A DNA stretch of 64,000 nucleotides from positions 310,001 to 374,000 of the forward strand of contig CP048722.1 of assembly GCA_022641835.1 (NCBI GenBank). Reading direction: 5' to 3'. Under the pieces are notes generated by a model. The model was not told the DNA's origin, did no database searches, and saw nothing but the letters and a program-made list of their open reading frames with translations. Positions 49,877-59,285 of the stretch are shown one piece after another. The DNA is from Petasospora fabianii. Its lineage: Eukaryota; Ascomycota; Saccharomycetes; Phaffomycetales; Wickerhamomycetaceae. Every line of letters begins with the position of its first letter. Within the stretch, counting starts at the first letter, position 1. A program made the position numbers and the translations under genes.

Positions 49877-50575
49877 ATGGAGACATTCAGAGCACCACAG
49901 ACGGTAGAAGATGCTAAGCTATTCACAGCATCAAACTCATTAGGTTATCCAACGGCACAACAGGATCTTGGAGATGTTAAGCAAGAGATCCAGGAACCAG
50001 GACTTGATAATGCTGGTGATGACGCCACTACATCAGGACTGGTGCCAACGTTGCAAAACATTGTCGCAACTGTCAATTTGGATTCTCGTTTGGATTTGAA
50101 GACCATTGCTCTCCATGCAAGAAATGCTGAGTATAATCCAAAACGTTTTGCTGCTGTTATCATGCGTATTAGAGAACCAAAGACCACTGCACTTATCTTT
50201 GCCTCTGGTAAAATGGTTGTCACTGGTGCCAAATCTGAAGATGATTCTAAGCTTGCATCAAGAAAATATGCTAGAATTATTCAAAAACTTGGTTTCAATG
50301 CTAAATTTACAGATTTCAAGATTCAAAACATTGTTGGTTCTTGTGATGTTAAATTCCCAATCAGATTAGAAGGATTAGCATTCAGTCACGGTCCTTTCTC
50401 ATCTTATGAACCAGAATTGTTTCCAGGTTTAATTTACAGAATGGTTAAACCTAAGATTGTTCTGTTGATCTTTGTTAGTGGTAAAATTGTCTTGACAGGT
50501 GCCAAGCAGAGAGAAGAGATTTACCAGGCTTTTGAAGCTATTTACCCAGTGTTGAATGAATTTAGAAAGTTATGA
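49877..50575 (+). CDS. SPT15: TATA-binding protein
   Basis: 232 aa (S. cerevisiae 240). A variable N-terminus of ~55 residues is followed by the two saddle repeats: [23 protein letters not shown] with [26 protein letters not shown], then [18 protein letters not shown] with [25 protein letters not shown] nucleates all three RNA polymerases. Sequence identity to other yeasts in the core is nearly complete, which makes it useful for the genetic code: codon 196 is CTG in VLLIF, an invariant leucine. Confidence 0.98.
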   Translation: METFRAPQTVEDAKLFTASNSLGYPTAQQDLGDVKQEIQEPGLDNAGDDATTSGLVPTLQNIVATVNLDSRLDLKTIALHARNAEYNPKRFAAVIMRIREPKTTALIFASGKMVVTGAKSEDDSKLASRKYARIIQKLGFNAKFTDFKIQNIVGSCDVKFPIRLEGLAFSHGPFSSYEPELFPGLIYRMVKPKIVLLIFVSGKIVLTGAKQREEIYQAFEAIYPVLNEFRKL

Positions 50576-51104
50576 ACCGTTTCTATGCATTTAACTACAA
50601 CAACTCCTGTTTGATTCATGACATATTCTTTCGAAACTTTTTTTTTCTTTTGTTTATTTCTTTCATTGGTTTGATTGGGATTATTATAAGGGATAACCTC
50701 ATTCTATATTTGCTTTATGAATCTGTTTTTGGAAGTTGTCAGATTTACAGAAGCTATAACAAAGGAGGAATGTACTAATACTTATTTTGTTAGGAGTTTG
50801 GGAAGAGAGATTTATTTATGACACCTCTTTATAAAACTAGCATAAGATATGGAAGCTTAGTAGTATTTGATTCATCTTATAGCTAAGTATCATTCGATTA
50901 ATCTTATAGCTTAGTATCTAGTATGATTCATCTAATAAAGAACAATATGATTACGTCATCACACTACACAAAGTATATGAGGTAATACATTCATATCACT
51001 AGATATAGTGAAACTAACATGGTAAATGCAATCAATGCCAAACTCCAAAGTACTTATCATCATTCTCTTATTACTCTCTTTCATCATCATGCAACTCATA
51101 TAAT
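50576..51104. other. Intergenic, 3' ends of SPT15 and UBP3
   Basis: 529 bp of convergent 3' flank. A direct repeat of ATCTTATAGCT(A/T)AGTATC lies at about 50874-50920. No gene supported. Confidence 0.5.
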
Positions 51105-53534
51105 CTAAACTCTCTGGTACATCAAGATATAAGCACTCTTAACATCATCTTGAACACCACCATTCAATACTTCTTCTAGAGTCAAGTTTGTTATGACAGT
51201 ATCATCAATTCTAATCCATTTAGATTCATCACTTCTTAGAACATCAACTGTATAATGACCACCATCTGATGACATACCATGATGATAAACCACGGCAGTA
51301 AGTTTGTAGTTGATACTTTCAGGGTTTAACCTGCGAATTGATGGAGTGATACAGACATTTGGAATTGTCAAATCATGTGAATAAGTGATCTTCTTACGAA
51401 GTTTCTCAATTCTCTTATTACTTGCAAATGAGAATCTCTTTAGGTGGACGACAAGAACTTCTGGGAACTTATCGATAAAAGTTTGCTTCTTAGCTATAAC
51501 ATCTGAACCATCTGTAGACTTGTATGGGATCTCTTCAACTTCTGAAAGCTTTGTGAAGGCATCTTCCAATGTGTTAACATCTTCATAAGAGATATCTAAT
51601 TGAATCTGTTGGAATGGATCCAATGTTATACTTTGAGATTCTTTAGACTTAGGGATTTGAAGAACAGATCTGAATTGACCACCAAAGATTTGTCTCACTG
51701 GTGATGGTTTAACTTCAACTGTTCTCTTTGCAGTTTTCTTATTTGAAGATCCAACTTCTTGCCAACCATCTTCTGTTAGGGAATCAGATCTTCCTGAAGT
51801 CTCGGAACTGTTGAAATCACCTTCTTGATACTTCTTCAAGTTGGTCTTAATGACATTTCTAACATCATCAGTCGTAGAGTTTAACAATGTCTTCACTTCA
51901 AGTTCATTAAGTCTCTTAACAGACTCTGTAAACTCTTCATGTAATCCATCAAGTAAATAACCAAAGAATTCCTCTGCATCTTCTTGTTGCCCCCATTGTA
52001 AGTGAGAGAATCTTTCATTCTTTGAGATATCCTTATAGAACTCGGTAGGAGTAATAGCATCCTTCTTCTTTTCATTCTCAGCACGTGAAGTGAATTGGGA
52101 ATATAGTTCAACAAGAGCATCGAAAAGAGGTGAAATGGATTGTTCCCTATTCAGTGATTGTATTGTCTTACTTGAGATGATACGTAATGCACGGAAGAAT
52201 GGTTGACAATAGAGAAGCATTTGAATGATAGAACTCATAAAGCAAATGTTACCAGTGTTAACAAGTCCTCTTGGTGTTATGGTTGGGATTTTAGTGTTGA
52301 TGATTTGCTTTTGGAATGTCTTATCAAACATGTATCTTAAGGTGATGACACCTAATGGTTCAAGAACATTAGAAACAGATGGAACATAAGAGACTTCTCT
52401 CTTTATAGATGATGATGGTGTTATTGGAGACGCTGATTGGGACTTTGTTGAATGTCTCTTGGCTCCCTGTGAAGCAATGGCGGCCCAGCCGGTCATTGGC
52501 TTTGTAGGTTGTTCAGTGTTTGGTGTCTCCAACTTACCATTAGTGATGGTTGTAGTAGATGTCTTCTTATCAGCAATGATGGAAGCCAATTTGGCTTGTC
52601 TTAACTTGTTATATTTACTTCTTTGATTAACAAATGATTCTTCATTTGATCCAAATAACAATGGTAATGTAACAGATCCACTAATGGCTTGGAAAACTGG
52701 AGAAGGTTCCTCTGGAATATGTACAGATTTGGAAGATGATGGGGTATTAATGGATGGACTCGAGATTGTGGTAGTAGAAGATGACTGTGATGATGAATCT
52801 ATGGTCTCTGGAGTCTTGTTATGAGCAGTGCCATTAGCAGTGCCATTGCTGTCGGCTTTACTATCGGCTTTACCGTTAATGACACCATTGGTACCATTGG
52901 TACCATTGGTGTTCCCATTAGGGGTTATGCTGTTTAATGCTGGGGTATTCGATGACGCTGTAGAAGGAGCACTAACCATTGGTGATGTTGATGATGAAGT
53001 TTTAGTAGAAGTTGAAGATGCAGATGGTTGTTGTGGGGCCAAAGTCGATGATGATTGTGATGACGATGATGATGATGATGATGATGATGAAGTTGACTGT
53101 GTCTTTAAGTATTCACTATGATTCTTTGTAGGAACAAATGCTTGACTCTTTGCATTAAATTTCTTCTTTTGCCTTGTAGCCATGTTAACATATGGTGATG
53201 ATTGTGGTGGATGAGGTGATTGATTATGATGATGTGGTTGAATAGGTGGATTATTAAAAGGGGAACCATGTGAAGATGGAGGCATCATTTGCATCATATG
53301 AGGCATAGGAATCATACCATTAATACCATTCATACTCATCATCATCATTGGATTAAATTGTTGTGCATAGGGGGAATATGTAGCAAATGTTGGATCACCA
53401 TAAGGTGAAAACCCAGGTGGAGGAGGTGCTGGTGGCATTTGACCATACACTTGTTGTTGTTGAGGGTATCCATGTGGATGTGGAGAAAACTCATGTTGAG
53501 TCATCGGCGGTGGATTATTAGATGTTTCAGACAT
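51105..53534 (-). CDS. UBP3: Ubiquitin-specific protease Ubp3
   Basis: 809 aa. The ~400-residue N-terminal region is low complexity (Pro/His/Met, Ser runs, Asn/Gly/Thr repeats), where Ubp3 binds its activator Bre5. The USP domain spans about residues 419-805. The catalytic cysteine is in RGLVNTGNICFMSS (C431), and QEDAEEFFGYLLDGLHEE, GGQFRSVLQIP and QIQLDIS follow. The catalytic histidine is in YHHGMSSDGGHYTVD. The Ubp3-Bre5 complex deubiquitylates coat and transcription proteins and acts in ribophagy. The position convergent with SPT15 agrees with the local order in S. cerevisiae (from memory). Confidence 0.95.
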   Translation of the reverse strand: MSETSNNPPPMTQHEFSPHPHGYPQQQQVYGQMPPAPPPPGFSPYGDPTFATYSPYAQQFNPMMMMSMNGINGMIPMPHMMQMMPPSSHGSPFNNPPIQPHHHNQSPHPPQSSPYVNMATRQKKKFNAKSQAFVPTKNHSEYLKTQSTSSSSSSSSSSSQSSSTLAPQQPSASSTSTKTSSSTSPMVSAPSTASSNTPALNSITPNGNTNGTNGTNGVINGKADSKADSNGTANGTAHNKTPETIDSSSQSSSTTTISSPSINTPSSSKSVHIPEEPSPVFQAISGSVTLPLLFGSNEESFVNQRSKYNKLRQAKLASIIADKKTSTTTITNGKLETPNTEQPTKPMTGWAAIASQGAKRHSTKSQSASPITPSSSIKREVSYVPSVSNVLEPLGVITLRYMFDKTFQKQIINTKIPTITPRGLVNTGNICFMSSIIQMLLYCQPFFRALRIISSKTIQSLNREQSISPLFDALVELYSQFTSRAENEKKKDAITPTEFYKDISKNERFSHLQWGQQEDAEEFFGYLLDGLHEEFTESVKRLNELEVKTLLNSTTDDVRNVIKTNLKKYQEGDFNSSETSGRSDSLTEDGWQEVGSSNKKTAKRTVEVKPSPVRQIFGGQFRSVLQIPKSKESQSITLDPFQQIQLDISYEDVNTLEDAFTKLSEVEEIPYKSTDGSDVIAKKQTFIDKFPEVLVVHLKRFSFASNKRIEKLRKKITYSHDLTIPNVCITPSIRRLNPESINYKLTAVVYHHGMSSDGGHYTVDVLRSDESKWIRIDDTVITNLTLEEVLNGGVQDDVKSAYILMYQRV

Positions 53535-53933
53535 GATTCATTGGGAGGGGTACTTTCCACTTCAAGGTGTGAAGGTATAGGATGTAGAAGAGTAAGGGAG
53601 TAGACAATAGTCAATTGTTGATGAGACTGTGATCAAGGGGGACCCGTGATACACAAATTAAAGTAGTAAAACTCTTGTCTTTTCTGTCCAAGATCAAATA
53701 TAACACACAGAGAGAGAGAGTTTATCATGGAGATGTCGAATTGCCACTTTTGATAAAAAGTGAAAAAAAAAAATAAAAAATAAAAATAAAAAAAAAAAAT
53801 TAAAAAAAATAAATAAAAAAAAAGAATAAAATAAATAAATAAAAAAATTATAAAAATTACCTAATTAGGTAATTCAGAATTATTTCCTAATTAGTCAAAA
53901 CTATGATTAACTCATATATAAATTATTAAAGAA
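53535..53933. promoter_or_regulatory. UBP3 upstream region, A-rich
   Basis: 399 bp. A/T homopolymer-like stretch at 53761-53855, then a 20-bp perfect palindrome (separate entry). A possible replication origin by base composition only. Confidence 0.4.
53855..53874. repeat. 20-bp perfect palindrome
   Basis: AATTACCTAATTAGGTAATT; a further half-site CCTAATTAG follows at about 53886-53894. Candidate dimeric protein site (for example homeodomain-like TAATTA cores) or cruciform. Confidence 0.6.
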
Positions 53934-54500
53934 CTAATTAAGCAAAATAAATAGTTTAAGATAATCCGATTGTGTTACTTGTTGTAATCTAAGACACTCT
54001 GAGAACTTTTGTGGATGTAATTTGATTAAGTAAACTGCAAGAAGATGTTTACATATGGGTACTGGAATCTCCTTACCATTTGAGAAATCAAATTGTATCT
54101 CTTTTGGTTGATTTCTATGTCCATAGAGATCTGTATACTCTTCTGTAGTAATATGAACACTCAACTCTTCAAATCTATCACAAAACTCTCGACATGAACA
54201 AAACCATTGTGTAATGTCAACGAGTACTTTGCCACTCTCTTCAACAACAATCAATGATTGACATAATTGATCAATTGGGGTGTTTATAAGACTAAGATTA
54301 GTATCAGTCGTATACACAGTGATTAGATTTCTATCAATCACTCTATGGGCATCAATAAACACAGTGTTTGGTGTTAATGCAAAGTTTAGTAAGAGTAATG
54401 TTCCTTCACTCTTGGGGGCAAATGGTGGTTCTTTATCATATAATTGATGTAGAGCTTTATCAATTAGTTGACGATGTGTAAGAGATAGATTGGATGTCAT
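53934..54500 (-). CDS. SHU2: SWIM-domain protein, Shu complex Shu2-like
   Basis: 188 aa from the ATG at 54500. The SWIM zinc-binding motif is visible: CxC in WFCSCREFC (about residues 101-109), then CxH in VPICKHLLAVYLIK near residue 145. Length and motif fit Shu2 (S. cerevisiae 223 aa) / Sws1, which with Csm2, Psy3 and Shu1 promotes Rad51-dependent error-free bypass of DNA damage. Sequence divergence in this family is high, so the name rests on the SWIM motif, size and absence of other domains. The frame extends upstream only to a TTG. Confidence 0.7.
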   Translation of the reverse strand: MTSNLSLTHRQLIDKALHQLYDKEPPFAPKSEGTLLLLNFALTPNTVFIDAHRVIDRNLITVYTTDTNLSLINTPIDQLCQSLIVVEESGKVLVDITQWFCSCREFCDRFEELSVHITTEEYTDLYGHRNQPKEIQFDFSNGKEIPVPICKHLLAVYLIKLHPQKFSECLRLQQVTQSDYLKLFILLN

Positions 54501-54625
54501 TTCCTTTATCTTCAACTTCCCTTGATTGATGAAGTAAAGATATGAAGTGAAGAAGTAAAGTAGATTTCTATATGTCTGGTTACGCGATTACGTAATAGAA
54601 ATTTAGATATGTATAAACTATAACC

Positions 54626-55906
54626 TCATCTCATTCTAACAGTATAATCATCACCTGATTGTGTGATATATCTGACCCAAGGATAACTTTGATATTGCAT
54701 CTTTGGTTCATTAATTCTTAAATATCTCACTTGAATACCACTTGTGGTGAAATATGGAATTGAGAATTTGACTTGGATAGGACGTTTAACTTGATGAACA
54801 GGTTCCTCCATAGTAACAGATGGTAAACCCAATTCAGCAGCCATAGCATATTCTTTACCACCTTGGAATTGTTTAACTTTCCAAACAATAACAGATCTTT
54901 CCGGTAACCATTTAACATTACCATGAGAATAACGGAATTTTGGACTATCTGCATCATCTGGAATTGGTATATGGATTTCAACGTTATTAGCAGTAGATTT
55001 CTTCTTAATCTGAGCTCTGATCTTAACAGTGATCTCAACACGTGAATTGTTATGACGTTTGAAATCACAATCAACGTTAATGAGTGGTTTTAATGGTGTT
55101 GCAAGTCTATATGACATCAATTCAAATTCACCATCAGGTGGAATGAAAGTGATGATCTTTTCATTCTCAAACTTGGATAGACGAACACATTGATGGAACT
55201 TGATATCTTCCATTTCAACTCCCTTGGAATTTGAAGTTAGCTTATCATTAAGTCCCAATCTTAGATCTGGCATACCACTAAGATGTGACTTGACTCTAAT
55301 CTTACCGAGGATCTCTGATCTGAGTACTTTCCCCTGGGAATTGATTAACATGTTGATAGATTCAACAACATCAAGGAATGCCTCGTTCTTCTTGTACATA
55401 ATACCTTCATTTCTCCATGAAACTGCATTAGTTATAGCTGAAGGTGGTCCCAATTGTTGTTGTTGTTTCATTCTCTTTTCAAGTTGGTATGACTTTTGAG
55501 TGATATACTCCTTAAGCATCTTGGTCTCTGTGATTTGTGGAGATCCATAATCCATCATTTCATCTAATAACTCATAGATAACTACAAAGTTATCCCTAAT
55601 GGACTCTTCTTCAAGCTCTTTGAAGTAATCAGTCAATACACCAACAACTTTATGCAAGAACAAAAACACCTGTGCCACATTTGTGTTATGTCTCGTGAGG
55701 GCAACGAGATAAAGGTCATTATGAGTGATATAACAGTAATTGATTCCATTATATGAAACGACGGGGGAAGCAGTTGCTGGATCTTCTTCAGCTTCGACAA
55801 GTACAAATGGGAAGTGTTCCATTGCCTGCGCAGGCACATCACCTTTATAATCACGTGAGAGCAACGATTTCCCCTTAACGTCACACAAATGGATAGCTGA
55901 AGCCAT
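54626..55906 (-). CDS. APM1: AP-1 clathrin adaptor mu subunit
   Basis: 426 aa. The N-terminal longin-like domain (MASAIHLCDVKGKSLLSRDYKGDV) is followed by a linker with QQQQLGPPSA, then the mu-homology domain from about residue 160 (VSWRNEGIMYKKNEAFLDVVESINMLINSQG). Signatures of medium chains are LRSEILGKI, LRLGLND, FIPPDGEFELMSYRL and the C-terminal YPWVRYITQSGDDYTVR. The subunit binds YxxPhi sorting signals at the trans-Golgi and endosomes. The sequence MSYRL after FEL is the typical mu1 motif, so Apm1 is preferred over mu2/Apm4. Confidence 0.94.
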   Translation of the reverse strand: MASAIHLCDVKGKSLLSRDYKGDVPAQAMEHFPFVLVEAEEDPATASPVVSYNGINYCYITHNDLYLVALTRHNTNVAQVFLFLHKVVGVLTDYFKELEEESIRDNFVVIYELLDEMMDYGSPQITETKMLKEYITQKSYQLEKRMKQQQQLGPPSAITNAVSWRNEGIMYKKNEAFLDVVESINMLINSQGKVLRSEILGKIRVKSHLSGMPDLRLGLNDKLTSNSKGVEMEDIKFHQCVRLSKFENEKIITFIPPDGEFELMSYRLATPLKPLINVDCDFKRHNNSRVEITVKIRAQIKKKSTANNVEIHIPIPDDADSPKFRYSHGNVKWLPERSVIVWKVKQFQGGKEYAMAAELGLPSVTMEEPVHQVKRPIQVKFSIPYFTTSGIQVRYLRINEPKMQYQSYPWVRYITQSGDDYTVRMR

Positions 55907-56039
55907 TGATTATCTTATGTGTCTCTTCTGTATAGGATTGATTGATCGTATCTCTTTGTGTAGTTATAGGATGAATGATCTGAAGAGTAAACGATTTGAT
56001 GTGCTGGAGGTTGTCGAGTTTCGCGTTCGCGCTTATTCT

Positions 56040-56126
56040 ATATGAGACTCATATAGCTATATATAAGACTAGAAGACTATATAGACTATATATAGCTATA
56101 TATCTGCTATATAGATATATATAAGA
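56040..56126. repeat. TATATAGCTATATA-rich direct and inverted repeats
   Basis: Alternating TATA/AGCT/GACTATATAG units in the divergent promoter between APM1 and the coiled-coil gene, ending 3 bp before its ATG. Confidence 0.7.
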
Positions 56127-56128
56127 CC

Positions 56129-56626
56129 ATGGATGGACTTGAGTCTGTGTTGTCACCAGAGGACAAAGAACATCATCAACATCTCTTAAAATCCCTAAAT
56201 AAGGCCAAGAGGGACTATGCTACGTTTCTCGAGAACACAAGGAACAAGTACAAGCACAAGATTGAGGAACAAGAGAAGAAAGACAGTCCTAATCAGTTGG
56301 ATGAAGCATGGGATTATACACAGAAACATATCCTTACCAATGAATCATTAAGACAGGATATAAAAACACTAATTGACCGTCAATCCCAATTGGAACGATC
56401 TCTTGAAATAACAAATAAGAAGCTTATGCTCTCAAGGGCATCATCATCATTACTTACAAACTTCTATAACGATTGTCTAAGGAAAATGGAGGCATTGACG
56501 AAAGAACAACACGCTATATTGAAAGATATGGGTATCCCATTCATCAAATCTACAGATAACTATAACTCAATCACAGAGGACGGCATTGAATTACTACATC
56601 GCATCCATGATGCTATAAACAAATGA
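56129..56626 (+). CDS. Unrecognised coiled-coil protein
   Basis: 165 aa, ATG in the context ACCATGG. It is acidic/basic-rich and mostly helical. The first helix covers about residues 11-55 (HHQHLLKSLNKAKRDYATFLENTRNKY in pieces), the second about 80-150, with LERSLEITNKKL and LRKMEALTKEQHAILKDM. There is no signal peptide, membrane segment or zinc motif. Its composition resembles small subunits of kinetochore, BLOC or dynactin-type complexes, but I cannot assign it. Codon use resembles its neighbours, so a real gene is likely. It sits directly upstream of the structured-RNA candidate, which could be its 3' UTR. Confidence 0.7.
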   Translation: MDGLESVLSPEDKEHHQHLLKSLNKAKRDYATFLENTRNKYKHKIEEQEKKDSPNQLDEAWDYTQKHILTNESLRQDIKTLIDRQSQLERSLEITNKKLMLSRASSSLLTNFYNDCLRKMEALTKEQHAILKDMGIPFIKSTDNYNSITEDGIELLHRIHDAINK

Positions 56627-57062
56627 ATGTAAGTGAGCTTGGAGACTCCGGGTGGTTTCGTAGTCCTCTTTAAGAGAACTAACACCCGATGTACTATGAT
56701 GCACTTGGTATAAGTCTTTTGTCTCCACGAGCTTTCTTATATCCCAGAGGATCTCTGGGATAGAAACACTGATGACCTGCCCTAAGACGGTTGCCCAAAA
56801 CGGGAACCAGGAGAAGGGATGTTGGATCAGTAGTTAAAGATCACTGCCAGATCATGTGTTAACCCGTGTTGATAATATGATTTAGTGAATTAAATAAATA
56901 AAAGAATTAAGAGAATTAAATAAATAAATTTTTTTTTTATTAAGGAAAAAGATATGGTATGGGCAACACACAACAGGGCTACAATAAAAATGTATTAAGT
57001 ATACATTATTTGTATCAGAGATAGACAATTGATATAATGAAGTATGTATAGTGATAAGAAGG
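56627..57062. other. Intergenic, 3' ends of coiled-coil gene and SGN1
   Basis: 436 bp; contains the structured-RNA candidate and, after it, A/T-rich sequence with AAATAAAT repeats and the T-run. Confidence 0.5.
56634..56831 (+). ncRNA. Candidate structured RNA, unidentified
   Basis: About 200 nt, GC-richer than its flanks, starting 8 nt after the coiled-coil gene. Four consistent stems. (1) 56640-56646 with 56721-56727 (7 bp), continued by AGCT 56636-56639 with 56730-56733. (2) Inside it, CGGGTG 56649-56654 with CACCCG 56683-56688, TAGT 56661-56664 with ACTA 56678-56681, and CTC/GAG with a TTTAA loop. (3) A perfect 10-bp hairpin 56740-56749/56753-56762 with loop GAT. (4) CTGAT 56769-56773 with ATCAG 56826-56830, enclosing GGTT/AACC and CCC/GGG with loop AAAAC. 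A run of ten T at 56929-56938 could terminate Pol III. ATAGAA (56760-56765) resembles an H box, but no ACA box follows 56830. No match to U-RNAs, SRP, RNase P or MRP that I know. Confidence 0.5.
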
Positions 57063-57740
57063 TTAAGTATCATCAATTGACAACTTATCAATGTCCTTAG
57101 TCAAGTCTTTTGCATCATTGAGGTTGGTAATATCTGCATCACTAGTACCAACTGTCTTACCTCCTCTGGAAACATTATGACCTAAACCACCTCTATGACC
57201 TCTCCCACGACCTCTACCTCGATTTCCTCTTCCCCTATGACTCTTGAAACCAGGTAAATTGGTTCTCTTACCGACAACAGTGATTGAACGACCCCTAAAT
57301 TCTGATCCATTAAGCTCATTAACAGCCTTACTAACAGATTCATTGTTTTCAAATTCAACATAGGCATAACCCTTTGGATAACCGGTAAACCTATCAAACA
57401 GAATAGTAATTCTGTTAATTGTACCACATATTTTGAAGAATTTCTCTAATTCATCAGGTGTACTTTCATAATCAACGTTTCCAACGTATACGGATCGAGA
57501 ATCAACTTCATGTTGTTTTGCCAATTCTTCTGGTGTCTTACTTGTTTGACCGGGGATTAATCGATGTCTCGAAGGTTTAGTCGTCTGTGTGTCAGTGGTG
57601 GTACTAGTACCACTAGTACTAGTAGTACTAGCACCACCAGCACCAGTAACTCCTTCTGTCTGTACTGACTTACTCTCCTCTAATGGATCAACCTTCTTCT
57701 CTTCTTCATGTGCTTTATGAGGAAGCTCGTTGTTACTCAT
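57063..57740 (-). CDS. SGN1: RRM/RGG protein, PABPN1-like Sgn1
   Basis: 225 aa. A Thr/Ser-rich N-terminus ([14 protein letters not shown]) is followed by one RRM at about residues 87-165, with RNP2 VYVGNVDY and RNP1 [10 protein letters not shown]. An Arg-Gly tail follows ([18 protein letters not shown]). The RRM is of the nuclear poly(A)-binding protein 2 type ([22 protein letters not shown]). S. cerevisiae Sgn1 binds poly(A) RNA and acts with eIF4G in translation. AIM21-like lies 5 kb away, as SGN1 and AIM21 are close in S. cerevisiae (from memory). Confidence 0.85.
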   Translation of the reverse strand: MSNNELPHKAHEEEKKVDPLEESKSVQTEGVTGAGGASTTSTSGTSTTTDTQTTKPSRHRLIPGQTSKTPEELAKQHEVDSRSVYVGNVDYESTPDELEKFFKICGTINRITILFDRFTGYPKGYAYVEFENNESVSKAVNELNGSEFRGRSITVVGKRTNLPGFKSHRGRGNRGRGRGRGHRGGLGHNVSRGGKTVGTSDADITNLNDAKDLTKDIDKLSIDDT

Positions 57741-58416
57741 TGTTATTTGATGTATATCGTATCGTGTGGATCTTATGGTGTGCTTGATTTGTACCTTTGG
57801 GCTGTTTTCGATAAGACGTAATGTGGGGTTGCTTCGGAGTGTATAACTGTGTACAGAAGACCAATACTGTCAAAGCTGTCAAAACTGTCAAAGCTATTCA
57901 ACAAATGTCAAAGCGTAAAAGAAGAAGCAATAAATCAATTGATCTCCTGATTGCTTTCTACAAGTCTGGATTGGAGCACGCATTTTATATATTCTGAAGA
58001 GGGACACAATCGAGGAGTAAATTGTTCCTATGCAACCAATTAGGCGCACTTACATTGTTCTGTAATGTGTCTTATGGCTCTATAACTTATGATAGCTAAT
58101 TGGTAGTCTGTATCAATGGACTAAGGATCACAAAGATCAATTCCCTTGGAGTATTAGATAGTCAATCATTAAAGTACTATTTCCCCTGTCCCGATCCGGC
58201 AGTGCTATATACTTAACAGGGGCTACCCGGCCTTTACCAAACAATAAAAAAAATAAAAAAAAATAAAATAAAAAAAAAACCGGATTACATAAGCACCCAT
58301 ACACCACAAATCATCTCTTCTAAAAAACTTTCTTAAAGCTCATCTCATCTTAAGTTTGATCTAATCTCTTTAGCTTGGTTTCTCTTTCTTAGGGCCAACG
58401 ATTATCAAAAGACAAA
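57741..58416. promoter_or_regulatory. SGN1-NOP16 divergent promoter
   Basis: 676 bp. CTGTCAAA(G/A) repeats three times in tandem (about 57867-57893) with a fourth, spaced copy. A-rich tract at 58243-58279. AGCTCATCTCATCTT near 58337-58351 is PAC-like but not exact. Confidence 0.4.
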
Positions 58417-59073
58417 ATGGGATCCGTCAGACAACACAGAAAGGCTAAACGTTCTGTACGTAAGGCGACACGTCGTACAAAGGATAAACAACGTGAGATT
58501 AATATTGCTTCAAATCCAATCATTGCCGCAAACTGGGATTATAATCTTACATTAGCACAAAATTATAAAAGATTAGGATTAACTGCTCGTTTGGGTACCG
58601 CTGCCGGTGGTGAAGAGGCTGATTTGAATGTTGTTAGAGAGAGAAAACCTATTGAGGAGATTGAGAAGATTGATGTGGATGATAAAGATGATGATGATGA
58701 TGAGATTGATGAATGGAAAATTCCTGAAGGTGAGGCTAGAATTGTAAGGGATGATGAGGGAAATGTTGTTAAAGTGATATATGGTAAGAAGAAACCCCTC
58801 AATGATGATATGGAACTTGTTGATTCTCCAAAAGTTGAAGCTAAGACTGAAGTTGTTAAACAACTTGAAGCTTATGCTCAATCTAGAGCTGGTGTTAAAC
58901 AAGTTAGAAAACAAAGTGAAAGGGAAGAAGCATGGATTCAGGCACTTTATGAGAAATATGGTGATGATTATGATAAGATGAAATGGGATAAGAAACTCAA
59001 CATTTATCAACAAAGTCCCGGTGATCTGAAAAAGAGAATCACAAGATGGAAGAAGAATCATAACATTGTTTAA
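58417..59073 (+). CDS. NOP16: Nucleolar ribosome biogenesis protein Nop16
   Basis: 218 aa (S. cerevisiae 231). A basic N-terminus (MGSVRQHRKAKRSVRKATRRTKDKQREI) is followed by the family motif NPIIAANWDYNLTLAQNYKRLGL. An acidic centre (DVDDKDDDDDEIDEWKI) and the conserved C-terminal EAWIQALYEKYGDDYDKMKWDKKLNIYQQSPGDLKKRI block complete the protein. It is a 60S assembly factor. It is convergent with PMI40, the same pair as in S. cerevisiae (from memory). Confidence 0.96.
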   Translation: MGSVRQHRKAKRSVRKATRRTKDKQREINIASNPIIAANWDYNLTLAQNYKRLGLTARLGTAAGGEEADLNVVRERKPIEEIEKIDVDDKDDDDDEIDEWKIPEGEARIVRDDEGNVVKVIYGKKKPLNDDMELVDSPKVEAKTEVVKQLEAYAQSRAGVKQVRKQSEREEAWIQALYEKYGDDYDKMKWDKKLNIYQQSPGDLKKRITRWKKNHNIV

Positions 59074-59285
59074 CCTTTGAAGCTTTCATCAACACAATAC
59101 TTTGCATCTCATCACGACTTTACCTGTATACCATGAGCTAGAATGGCTATGATCAGGTTTGTACATTAGACATAATAATTTCATGAATTGTAACTACAGT
59201 TAATGTAAACATGACTTTACTTCTATACCAATAAATAATCCCTATGGGTCAGGTTTTCAGACTGAATGAAAGGAAGGGTATGCAA

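Noticed and set aside
56759-56810. Hammerhead-ribozyme-like CTGATGA with nearby GAAAC, or C/D snoRNA C box
   Set aside because: GAAA lies on the wrong side of CTGATGA with no stem between, and no D box (CTGA) follows at a proper distance.
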